A stretch of DNA of 6,043 bases from Candidatus Binatota bacterium (GTDB lineage Bacteria > Desulfobacterota > Binatia > Bin18), in contig WTHE01000172.1 of assembly GCA_011523315.1 (NCBI GenBank), positions 1-6,043 on the forward strand, in the 5' to 3' direction. Below the pieces are notes generated by a model that saw only the letters and a list, made by a program, of their open reading frames with translations, made no database searches and was not told the DNA's origin. The stretch's first letter is position 1, and each line of letters begins with the position of its first letter. The translations under genes were made by a program, and so were the position numbers. Below, in pieces: positions 1 through 6,043 of the stretch.

Positions 1-2685
1 ATCTGGACGCCGTGGTTTGCCGCCCTGGGCTCCAAGTCGGGCTTTGACGCCATTGACGCCTGCTACGGCGATCTGGCCCCGCACATCTTTGCCGTCGAGA
101 CCGGGCTGTCCTCAGACCCGGCGATGAACTGGCGGGTGTCGTCGCTGGACCGTTTTCGGCTGGTGTCCAACTCCGACGCCCATTCGCCGGAAAAGCTGGG
201 CCGGGAGGTGTGCGTCTTCGACACCGAGCTGGACTATTTTGCCCTGCGCCACGCCCTGGAAACGGGCCACGGCTATGGCGGCACGCTGGAGTTCTTTCCC
301 GAAGAGGGCAAATACCACCTCGACGGTCACCGCAGCTGCGATATCCGCTTCTCTCCGGCCGAGACCCGTCGGCATGGGGGCCGGTGTCCGGTGTGCGGCA
401 AGCCCCTGACCGTCGGCGTCATGCACCGGGTTGAAGACCTGGCCGACCGCCAGGCAGCAGAAGACCCACCTCCCACGGCCGGTCCCAGCCGCAGCCTCGT
501 CCCGCTGCCCGAGATGCTGTCCGAGATTTACCGGGTCGGTCCCAAGAGTAAAAAAATCAGCCACCACTACGAGAACCTGCTGGGTCGGCTCGGCCCCGAA
601 CTCCAGCTGCTGACCACGCTGCCGCTGGAAGATATCCGGCGCGCCAGCCCCGCGCTGGTGCCCGAGGCGGTGTCTCGGCTGCGCAAACAGGAAGTGATTC
701 GAGCCGCCGGCTACGACGGCGTGTACGGCACCATTCGCCTCTTCCACGACGCCGAGCTGCGCCGCCACGACGGCGGGGCGTCGCTGTTTGGCGAGGCCCA
801 GTCCAGCCCGCCGGCTCCACCGGCCGCCGCCGAGCGGGTAGCCACATATCGGACAGCCCCCCAGCAGCCGGCCCGCACGCTTCCAGCCGCGCCGGCCGCC
901 GTCAGCCCGAGCCGGGGCTCGACCGCCAGCTCAATCGACAGTCTGGCCGGGCTCGACGCCGACCAGCGCCGGGCGGCCAAAATCACGCACGGCCCGGTGT
1001 TGATTGTGGCCGGTCCCGGCTCGGGAAAAACCCGCACCCTGACCCACCGGCTGGTCCATCTCATCACCGCCCACGCCGTCCCGCCGGCCGCGTGTCTGGC
1101 CCTGACCTTCACCCGCCGGGCGGCCGATGAGCTGCGCGAGCGCCTGCGAAGCCTCCTGCCCGACGCATGGCGAGATCTCACGGTCGGGACGTTTCATGCC
1201 TTGGCCCTGTCCATCCTCCAGGCCAACTGGAACGCGGCCGGTTTGCAGCGCGGCTTTCGGCTCGCCTCGGATGCCGAGCGCCTGCGCCTGCTCGTGGACG
1301 CCCTGGGCGTGTCGGCCAAAAAATCCCGCAGCCAGCTGTCGGCCATCTCCCACGCCAAGCGGACCCGAACGACGCCGACCGACGGGCGGCTCAGCGCGGC
1401 CTACGCGGCCTACCAGCACCAGCTCGACACCCACAACCTGCTCGACTTTGACGACCTGGTGATCCGGGCGGCCGACACCCTGGCCTCCGACCCCGCCCTC
1501 CAGGCCGCATATCGGCAGCGCTACCGCTGGGTGTCCATCGACGAGTACCAGGATGTCGATGAGCAGCAGGTCCGGCTCCTCAAGCACCTCGTTCCTGCGG
1601 ATGGCAACATCTGCGCGATTGGCGACCCGGACCAGGCCATCTATGGCTTTCGGGGCGCGGACGTGCACTTTTTCTCGGAGTTTCAGCGCGACTTTCCGAC
1701 GGCCCAGATTGTGCGGCTGAGCCGCAATTATCGCTCTGACCGCAACATCGTCAGGCTCTCGTCCCGGCTGATGGCCACCTCCTCGACCCGGGCGGTGCTC
1801 GAAGACGCGCCGAGTCTGATCACCGTCCACGAGGCGCCGACCGAAAAAGCCGAGGCTGAATTCATCGTCCAGACCCTGGAACGCAGCCTCGGCGGCCACA
1901 GTTTCTTCTCGATTGACAGCGGCCGCTCGGCCGACGCCGAGGGACAGGATTTGGCGTTCTCGGATTTTGCCGTACTGTACCGCACCGAGAGCCAGGCCGC
2001 AGTCCTGGTCGAAGCCCTGCAGCGCTCCGGTATGCCGTTCCAGCAGCGCTCCCACGACCGGCTGCTGGACCATCCCGGCGTGGCCGCCCTGACCGAGGCG
2101 ATGCGTGCCCAGCAGGATGGCAAGGCCGGCAGTCTTCAGGCCGGCAGTCTTGGCGACCGGCTCGAAGCGGCCTATACCCGACTCCAGCAGACAGCCTCGG
2201 CCCGGTCTCAGTCGGACGAGGCGACACACGCCTACAGCCTCCTCAAGCCCATCGCCCAGGCCCGCGACGACGACCTGGACGGCTTCCTGTCCGAGCTGGC
2301 CCTGGAGAGCCAGATTGACAGCTGGGACCCCCGCGCCGACCGGATCTCGTTGCTGACCCTGCACGCCGCCAAAGGCCTCGAATTCCCGGTGGTGTTTATC
2401 GTCGGCTGCGAGGACGGCATTCTGCCCCTGCGGTGGGGAAAAGCCGAGTCGGCCACGCTCGACGACGAGACGGACGAAGAACGCCGGGTCTTCTATGTCG
2501 GTGTCACCCGGGCAAAAACAAAGCTGTATCTGAGCCGGGCCAGGAAACGCCGCTGGCGGGGAAAAATCCGGGAACTTCCTCCCTCGCCCTATCTGGCCGC
2601 CATTGAAGATGGGCTGCTCGAACGCCAGCGTTCGCAGCTGACTCGCAAGCCCAGGAGCACCAGCCAGCTGGAGCTGTTCTCCTAG
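1..2685 (+). CDS. EndoQ-UvrD fusion: deaminated-base endonuclease with SF1A DNA helicase (5' end outside window)
   Basis: The frame is open from base 1, and homology to EndoQ continues upstream of the first in-window ATG (124), so that ATG is internal. 894 residues are visible, numbered here from base 1. The EndoQ part (about 1-263) shows WTPWF and GSKSGFD near the start, FAVETG (E33), and the PHP metal motif SNSDAH (D59, H61). It also has a probable zinc site (C113, C129, C132 with H106 or H110) followed by LTVGVMHRVE, and then GYDGVYG (237-243). Known EndoQ enzymes nick DNA 5' of uracil, hypoxanthine, xanthine or abasic sites. A Pro/Ala-rich linker (about 264-313) leads to a complete UvrD/PcrA/Rep-type 3'-5' helicase: Q motif near 321, Walker A AGPGSGKT (337-344), Ia (368-383), Ib VGTFHA (395-400), II DEYQD (514-518), III GDPDQAIYGFRGA (541-553), IV LSRNYRS (573-579), V LTLHAAKGLEF (785-795) and VI EERRVFYVGVTRAKT (826-840). 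The N-terminal PHP residues cannot be assessed. A combined role in repair of deaminated DNA is inferred. Confidence 0.9.
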   Translation: MWTPWFAALGSKSGFDAIDACYGDLAPHIFAVETGLSSDPAMNWRVSSLDRFRLVSNSDAHSPEKLGREVCVFDTELDYFALRHALETGHGYGGTLEFFPEEGKYHLDGHRSCDIRFSPAETRRHGGRCPVCGKPLTVGVMHRVEDLADRQAAEDPPPTAGPSRSLVPLPEMLSEIYRVGPKSKKISHHYENLLGRLGPELQLLTTLPLEDIRRASPALVPEAVSRLRKQEVIRAAGYDGVYGTIRLFHDAELRRHDGGASLFGEAQSSPPAPPAAAERVATYRTAPQQPARTLPAAPAAVSPSRGSTASSIDSLAGLDADQRRAAKITHGPVLIVAGPGSGKTRTLTHRLVHLITAHAVPPAACLALTFTRRAADELRERLRSLLPDAWRDLTVGTFHALALSILQANWNAAGLQRGFRLASDAERLRLLVDALGVSAKKSRSQLSAISHAKRTRTTPTDGRLSAAYAAYQHQLDTHNLLDFDDLVIRAADTLASDPALQAAYRQRYRWVSIDEYQDVDEQQVRLLKHLVPADGNICAIGDPDQAIYGFRGADVHFFSEFQRDFPTAQIVRLSRNYRSDRNIVRLSSRLMATSSTRAVLEDAPSLITVHEAPTEKAEAEFIVQTLERSLGGHSFFSIDSGRSADAEGQDLAFSDFAVLYRTESQAAVLVEALQRSGMPFQQRSHDRLLDHPGVAALTEAMRAQQDGKAGSLQAGSLGDRLEAAYTRLQQTASARSQSDEATHAYSLLKPIAQARDDDLDGFLSELALESQIDSWDPRADRISLLTLHAAKGLEFPVVFIVGCEDGILPLRWGKAESATLDDETDEERRVFYVGVTRAKTKLYLSRARKRRWRGKIRELPPSPYLAAIEDGLLERQRSQLTRKPRSTSQLELFS
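2122..2151 (+). repeat. 15-bp in-frame tandem duplication inside the helicase
   Basis: Two adjacent 15-base units (2122-2136 and 2137-2151) differ at one base and encode KAGSL then QAGSL. They fall between helicase motifs IV and V, in the region that holds the 2B subdomain, at a spot that looks like a surface loop. The near identity at DNA level suggests a recent slippage duplication that keeps the frame. It is not expected to disrupt the catalytic core. Confidence 0.7.
2665..2682 (+). other. Putative sliding-clamp (DnaN) binding motif at the C-terminus of the EndoQ-UvrD protein
   Basis: The last six codons before the TAG read Q-L-E-L-F-S. The bacterial beta-clamp binding pentapeptide has the consensus QL(S/D)LF, and this differs only at the tolerant third position. 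The motif sits at the extreme C-terminus after a basic, Ser/Arg/Lys-rich and probably disordered tail (about residues 873-888), which is the usual setting for such a peptide. Archaeal EndoQ is known to work with the clamp PCNA, so clamp tethering is plausible here. Binding is inferred from the motif alone. Confidence 0.6.
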
Positions 2686-2701
2686 GCCGAGGAGGTGCAG
2701 C

Positions 2702-3079
2702 ATGAAAGCTCTTAAACCCCTCAGAACCGAGGCCGACTATGAAGCGGCCATTGTGGAAATTGAAGCGCTGTGGGGAGCGCCGGCCGACACGCCCAAGGGT
2801 GACCGCCTCGATATTCTGGCGACGCTGGTTGATGCGTATGAGAACGAACACTATCCGATGGATCCCCCGGACCCGATCGAGGCGATTGTCTTTCGCATGG
2901 AACAACAGGGACTGACCCGGAAAGACCTCGAAGGCATATTGGGCAGTCGAACCCGCGTGGCTGAAGTGCTGAACCGACGCCGGGGACTGTCGATCAACAT
3001 GATTCGACGCTTGCACGACACGCTCGGCATTTCTGCCGAGGTGTTAATTCGTCCCACCCAAACGGATAGAGCGGCCTGA
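2702..3079 (+). CDS. HigA-family (COG5499-like) helix-turn-helix protein, orphan antitoxin-type
   Basis: This 125-residue protein resembles the HigA antitoxin family typified by E. coli HigA/YgjM. The N-terminal helical part (about 1-65) begins with LRTEADYEAAIVEIEALW and is acidic. A Cro/C1-type helix-turn-helix follows at about 71-95: GLTRKDLEGILG forms the first helices and RTRVAEVLNRRRG (83-95) is the likely recognition helix, then a helical tail LSINMIRRLHDTLGISAEVLI. In HigBA systems such proteins neutralise a HigB mRNA interferase and repress their own promoter. No HigB-like reading frame is adjacent on either strand, so this is an orphan regulator or solitary antitoxin. The start is well supported: a strong GGAGGT (2691-2696) lies five bases before the ATG. 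It begins 16 bases after the helicase stop, so the two genes are probably co-transcribed. Its DNA target and any partner toxin are unknown. Confidence 0.8.
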   Translation: MKALKPLRTEADYEAAIVEIEALWGAPADTPKGDRLDILATLVDAYENEHYPMDPPDPIEAIVFRMEQQGLTRKDLEGILGSRTRVAEVLNRRRGLSINMIRRLHDTLGISAEVLIRPTQTDRAA

Positions 3080-3093
3080 GAAAAGGAAACAGC

Positions 3094-5043
3094 ATGCCAC
3101 ACACCGCGCCGTACGGTTCTTGGAAATCACCCATCACCTCAGACCTCATCGTTTCGGCCGTCGTCGGCCTGGGTCAGATCGCGCTCGACGGGGACGAGGT
3201 CTACTGGGTGGAACAGCGGCCGACCGAGGGCGGCCGGAATGTCGTTGTCCAGCGCAGCCCGGACGGCCGCATACGGGACCGCACGCCGGCCCCGTTCAAC
3301 GCCCGCACGCGAGTCCATGAGTACGGCGGCGGGGCGTGGGTTGTCCATCGGGGCAGCCTGTATTTCTCCAACTTCGCCGATCAGCGCGTGTATCGTCAGC
3401 AGGCAGACGCCGCGCCCGAGCCCATCACCCCAGACGAAAACCTGCGCTATGCCGATGGGGAGATCGACCCGCATCGGAACCGTCTGGTGTGTGTCCGGGA
3501 AGATCACCGTCAGGCCGACCGTGAAGCCGTCAACGCCATCGTCGCTCTCGCTCTCGACTCGGGCGACAGTCGGGTGCTGGTGTCCGGCAGTGACTTCTAC
3601 TCCAGCCCGCGGCTGAGTCCCGACGGCAGCCGTCTGGCCTGGCTGAGCTGGAACCATCCCAATATGCCCTGGGACGGCACCGAACTGTGGCTGGCCGAGG
3701 TCCGGTCCGACGGGTCGCTGGACAATGCCCGGCGCGTTGCCGGTGGCGGCGCCGAATCGATCTTCCAGCCCGCCTGGTCGCCGGACGGCGTGTTGTACTT
3801 CGTATCCGACCGAACGGACTGGTGGAATGTGTACCGGGTGCAGGACGGACAGGTCGAGCCCAACGTCGAGCCCAAGATCGAACCCATGTGCGACAGGCCG
3901 GCCGAGTTCGGCCTGCCCCAGTGGGCCTTCGGCATGTCAACGTATGCGTTCGCGTCCGCCGAGCGGATGATTTGTACCTATACCGAAAACGGCACCTGGC
4001 ATCTGGCCAGCCTCGATACCCGCACCAAACGGCTGGACGAACTCCCCACCCCGTACACCGCCATCTCCGGCATCCGTGTCGCGTCGGGCCGGGTCGTGTT
4101 CAGCGCCGGCTCGCCGACCGAGGCGGCCTGTATCGCCGAGCTCGACCTGGCTTCGGGGCAGCTGCGCGTGCTGCGCCGCTCCAGCGATATCGCCATTGAT
4201 ACGGGCTATGTGTCGCGTCCACAGGCGCTCGAATTTCCAACCGAACACGGCCGCACGGCCCACGCCCTGTTCTACCCGCCGTGCAATCAGGACTATGCCG
4301 CACCCGCCGACGAGCGGCCGCCGCTGGTGGTCAAGAGCCACGGCGGACCGACGGCGGCCGCCGGCTCGACGCTCAGTCTGGGGATCCAGTACTGGACCAG
4401 CCGCGGTATCGCCGTGCTGGACGTCAACTATGGCGGCAGCACGGGCTATGGCCGGACGTATCGCCAGCGGCTGAACGGCCAGTGGGGCATTGTCGATGTG
4501 GACGACTGTGTGAACGGCGCACGCTATCTGGTCGAACAGGGACGGGTCGATGGCCAGCGCCTGGCCATCACCGGCGGCAGCGCCGGCGGCTATACGACCC
4601 TGAGCGCCCTCACCTTTCGTGACCTGTTTCGAGCCGGCGCCAGCCACTACGGAATCTGCGACCTGGAGGTCTTGGCCCGCGATACGCACAAATTCGAGTC
4701 GCGCTATCTCGATAGCCTGGTCGGCCCCTACCCCGAACAACAAGCGGTCTATCGGCAGCGCTCGCCAATCCATTTTACCGACCGCCTGTCGTGTCCGCTG
4801 ATTCTGTTTCAGGGCTTGGAGGATAAGGTCGTGCCGCCCAATCAGGCCGAGCTGATGGCCGAGGCGCTACGGAAAAAGGGCCTGCCCGTCGCCCATGTTC
4901 CGTTTGCCGGCGAGCAGCACGGCTTTCGGCGGGCGGAAAACATCAAGCGGGCGCTGGACGGCGAGTTGTATTTTTACTCACGGATTTTCGGCTTTGGGCT
5001 GGCCGAGCCGGTCGAGCCGGTCACGATTGAGAATATGGGCTGA
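3094..5043 (+). CDS. S9-family serine peptidase (prolyl oligopeptidase / acylaminoacyl-peptidase type)
   Basis: This 649-residue protein has the length and layout of bacterial S9 peptidases, which remove or cut short peptides in the cytoplasm. Residues about 1-390 form a beta-propeller, with blade-like repeats such as SPRLSPDGSRLAWLSW and FQPAWSPDGVLYFVSD. Residues about 395-640 form the alpha/beta-hydrolase domain, with the oxyanion-region HGGPT (416-420), NYGGSTGYG (445-453) and the nucleophile elbow GGSAGGY with Ser496. Asp577 (in GLEDKVVPP) and His609 (in GEQHGF) complete the triad. There is no signal peptide or membrane segment. The N-terminus (APYGSWKSPITSDLIV) looks like that of full-length family members, which supports this ATG, and a modest AGGA (3084-3087) precedes it. 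It starts 14 bases after the HTH gene and probably shares its transcript. Substrate preference (dipeptidyl, acylaminoacyl or oligopeptide) cannot be read from the sequence. Confidence 0.9.
   Translation: MPHTAPYGSWKSPITSDLIVSAVVGLGQIALDGDEVYWVEQRPTEGGRNVVVQRSPDGRIRDRTPAPFNARTRVHEYGGGAWVVHRGSLYFSNFADQRVYRQQADAAPEPITPDENLRYADGEIDPHRNRLVCVREDHRQADREAVNAIVALALDSGDSRVLVSGSDFYSSPRLSPDGSRLAWLSWNHPNMPWDGTELWLAEVRSDGSLDNARRVAGGGAESIFQPAWSPDGVLYFVSDRTDWWNVYRVQDGQVEPNVEPKIEPMCDRPAEFGLPQWAFGMSTYAFASAERMICTYTENGTWHLASLDTRTKRLDELPTPYTAISGIRVASGRVVFSAGSPTEAACIAELDLASGQLRVLRRSSDIAIDTGYVSRPQALEFPTEHGRTAHALFYPPCNQDYAAPADERPPLVVKSHGGPTAAAGSTLSLGIQYWTSRGIAVLDVNYGGSTGYGRTYRQRLNGQWGIVDVDDCVNGARYLVEQGRVDGQRLAITGGSAGGYTTLSALTFRDLFRAGASHYGICDLEVLARDTHKFESRYLDSLVGPYPEQQAVYRQRSPIHFTDRLSCPLILFQGLEDKVVPPNQAELMAEALRKKGLPVAHVPFAGEQHGFRRAENIKRALDGELYFYSRIFGFGLAEPVEPVTIENMG
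3853..3885 (+). repeat. 12-bp in-frame tandem repeat in the peptidase propeller
   Basis: Three successive units encode VEPN, VEPK and IEP (residues 254-264). The first two 12-base units are nearly identical, and the third is partial and diverged. They sit in a connecting loop between propeller strands, just before the conserved EFGLPQWAFGMSTYAF stretch. They look like a small slippage expansion that lengthens a loop without touching the catalytic domain. Confidence 0.6.
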
Positions 5044-5073
5044 CGGGGCAGACCTTCCCCGCATCAGGGACAC

Positions 5074-5940
5074 CTATCCCTCGGGCAGCCGGAAGAGCCG
5101 GACGGCATTGTCGCGCATCAGCTTCCGCCGGGCGTCCGGCCGCAGGCCGAGTTCGCCTATCTCTTTGACCATCCGCTCCGGATCAATCACCGGCCAGTCG
5201 GTGCCAAACAGGACTTTGTCCCTCCCGTAGGTATTGAGATAGTGCACGAACGGCTGCGGCCAGTGGCGTGGGGCGTAGGCATCGCAGCCGATATACACAT
5301 TCTCGTGCTTCCAGGCCACCGAGATCATCTCTTCCGTCCACGGATAGCCGATATGAATGCCGATGAGGGTCAGCTCCGGAAAATCAATGGCGATCTGGTC
5401 GAGCGTGATGGGCCGCCCGACGCTGGGCAGAATGCGGTCGCGCTGGTAGCGCAGACAGTGGCCGACCTGCATCATGATCGGCACCTCAAGCTCGCAGCAC
5501 TTGGCGTAAATCGGATAATATCGAGCCTGGTCGGGCGCCAGTTCGAACCAGTGGGGGTACAGGTGCACGCCAACAAAGCCGTACTCGCGAACGCCCTGCT
5601 CCAGCTCACGCAGGCCGCGCATGCCCAGCGTCGGGTCCGCCCCGGCCAGACCCGAGAAACGGTCCGGGTATGTGTGGCAGATATCCGCCACCCGTTCATA
5701 CGGAATGGCAAACGAGCCGGTGACCCGCATGTCACCGGCTCGCACCGCAATCAGGAACGAGCGCTCAATGCCCGCCCGGTCCATTTTTTCGAGATATTTT
5801 TCGATCGACACCCCGTGGCGAATATCCTCGGAAAAGCGCAGCTGAGTCATGAACGTCTCGTCAATGCCCGTCTGCCCCAGCCGGACTTCCTGTTCGGTAA
5901 AAAGATTACAGACGATATCAATCGCTCCCTCAGCAACCAT
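5074..5940 (-). CDS. Amidohydrolase-2-like TIM-barrel protein (COG2159 type) with a non-canonical metal site
   Basis: This 288-residue protein (from the ATG at 5940) has the pattern of the amidohydrolase_2 family, whose members hydrolyse or decarboxylate small, often aromatic, acids in the cytoplasm. Recognisable strand ends are GFVGVHLYPHW (H126, H130), PIMMQVGH (H161), LTLIGIHIGYPW (H196) and KVLFGTDWPVIDPERM (D248), with a C-terminal DNAVRLFRL helix typical of the family. The usual first-strand D-x-H-x-H is replaced by D-I-V-C-N (8-12), so the standard N-terminal metal ligands are missing. The start at 5940 is chosen because a strong AAAGGAGG lies eight bases upstream. Two further in-frame ATGs (5976, 5970) would place that site inside the coding region. 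It is convergent with the peptidase, with 30 bases between the two stops. Substrate is unknown, and whether it is a metal-dependent hydrolase or a non-catalytic relative is open. Confidence 0.85.
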   Translation of the reverse strand: MVAEGAIDIVCNLFTEQEVRLGQTGIDETFMTQLRFSEDIRHGVSIEKYLEKMDRAGIERSFLIAVRAGDMRVTGSFAIPYERVADICHTYPDRFSGLAGADPTLGMRGLRELEQGVREYGFVGVHLYPHWFELAPDQARYYPIYAKCCELEVPIMMQVGHCLRYQRDRILPSVGRPITLDQIAIDFPELTLIGIHIGYPWTEEMISVAWKHENVYIGCDAYAPRHWPQPFVHYLNTYGRDKVLFGTDWPVIDPERMVKEIGELGLRPDARRKLMRDNAVRLFRLPEG

Positions 5941-5948
5941 TGGCCGAC

Positions 5949-5956
5949 CCTCCTTT
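5949..5956 (-). promoter_or_regulatory. Ribosome binding site that sets the amidohydrolase start
   Basis: Read on the minus strand this is AAAGGAGG, close to an ideal Shine-Dalgarno sequence, with eight bases to the ATG at 5940-5938. It argues for the 288-residue product rather than the 300-residue frame that begins at 5976. Confidence 0.75.
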
Positions 5957-5980
5957 AGCCCGCAAAGCATACACAAACGC

Positions 5981-6003
5981 GGGGCGGGTTTGAAACCCGT
6001 CCC
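5981..6003. repeat. Intergenic palindrome, probable dispersed repeat element
   Basis: CGGGTTT-G-AAACCCG (5985-5999) is a perfect inverted repeat. It extends outward by a G-T wobble and three more G-C pairs to an 11-bp stem (5981-5991 with 5993-6003). It lies 40 bases upstream of the amidohydrolase start, in its probable leader or promoter region. The core resembles short GC-rich palindromic repeats (GGCGGGTTTGAAACCCGCC type, often flanked by CCCTAC) that I recall from intergenic regions of several GC-rich uncultured lineages. Only one copy is in the window. No T-run follows the hairpin on either strand, so it is a poor match to an intrinsic terminator. Confidence 0.6.
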
Positions 6004-6043
6004 TACTCGACAAGCCCGACCTCGACGCAGTACAAAGAGGAGC

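Noticed and set aside
124..126. ATG at 124 as the true start of the EndoQ-UvrD gene.
   Set aside because: EndoQ-like sequence (WTPWF, GSKSGFD, VETGLSSDP) runs in frame through the preceding 41 codons, and no stop lies before the window edge.
112..768. A 218-codon minus-strand open frame opposite the EndoQ module.
   Set aside because: The plus strand has conserved PHP and zinc motifs over the same bases, and the antisense product looks like a low-complexity shadow.
931..2703. A 590-codon open frame on the minus strand opposite the helicase.
   Set aside because: Its translation has no recognisable domain, while the plus strand here carries all helicase motifs. Long antisense frames are expected opposite GC-rich genes.
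3937..4773. A 278-codon minus-strand open frame opposite the peptidase.
   Set aside because: It overlaps the conserved hydrolase core on the plus strand and has no family-like motifs.
5044..5061. CGGGG / CCCCG inverted repeat between the convergent stops as a terminator.
   Set aside because: The stem is only five base pairs with an eight-base loop, and no T-run follows on either strand. A terminator may exist here, but this is not good evidence for it.
5242..5958. A 238-codon plus-strand open frame opposite the amidohydrolase.
   Set aside because: The minus strand has clear barrel motifs and a near-ideal ribosome binding site, and the plus-strand translation has no recognisable domain.
5957..5990. 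TATGCT on the minus strand as a -10 box for the amidohydrolase gene, with TTTCAA as the -35.
   Set aside because: The -35 match is weak, the spacer is 18 bases and the putative -35 lies inside the palindrome. It is too uncertain to list as a promoter.
6031..6043. AAAGAGGAGC at the window end as the ribosome binding site of a divergent plus-strand gene.
   Set aside because: It is possible, but no start codon or coding sequence is visible before the window ends.

Overview
The window is a compact, GC-rich bacterial chromosomal segment with three genes on the plus strand and one convergent gene on the minus strand. Strong purine Shine-Dalgarno sites, very short gene spacing and strong G/C preference at third codon positions fit an uncultured, GC-rich, Deltaproteobacteria- or Tectomicrobia-like lineage. 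That placement is an impression from protein style only, and no marker gene in the window fixes it.

Positions 1-2685 hold the 3' part of a gene whose 5' end lies outside the window. Its product is a fusion. The N-terminal module is endonuclease Q (EndoQ): a PHP-type metallohydrolase end, a Cys-rich zinc site and the EndoQ C-terminal region. After a Pro/Ala-rich linker comes a complete UvrD/PcrA-type superfamily 1A helicase with all expected motifs. The protein ends in Q-L-E-L-F-S, which closely matches the bacterial sliding-clamp binding pentapeptide. Together this looks like a single-polypeptide repair machine for deaminated bases: a lesion-specific nickase, a helicase and a clamp tether. 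This is the most interesting item in the window.

Sixteen bases downstream (start 2702) is a small Cro/C1-type helix-turn-helix protein of the HigA antitoxin family with no toxin gene beside it. Fourteen bases after that (start 3094) is a 649-residue cytoplasmic S9-family serine peptidase (beta-propeller plus alpha/beta hydrolase) with an intact Ser/Asp/His triad. The three plus-strand genes are probably co-transcribed. I see no obvious functional link between the repair enzyme and the peptidase.

On the minus strand (5074-5940) is a 288-residue amidohydrolase-2-like TIM-barrel protein that keeps the later metal-site His and Asp positions but lacks the usual N-terminal His-x-His. The 3' ends of the peptidase and amidohydrolase genes are only 30 bases apart. 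Upstream of the amidohydrolase, 5941-6043 is non-coding as far as visible. It holds a near-perfect palindrome (5981-6003) that resembles a dispersed intergenic repeat.
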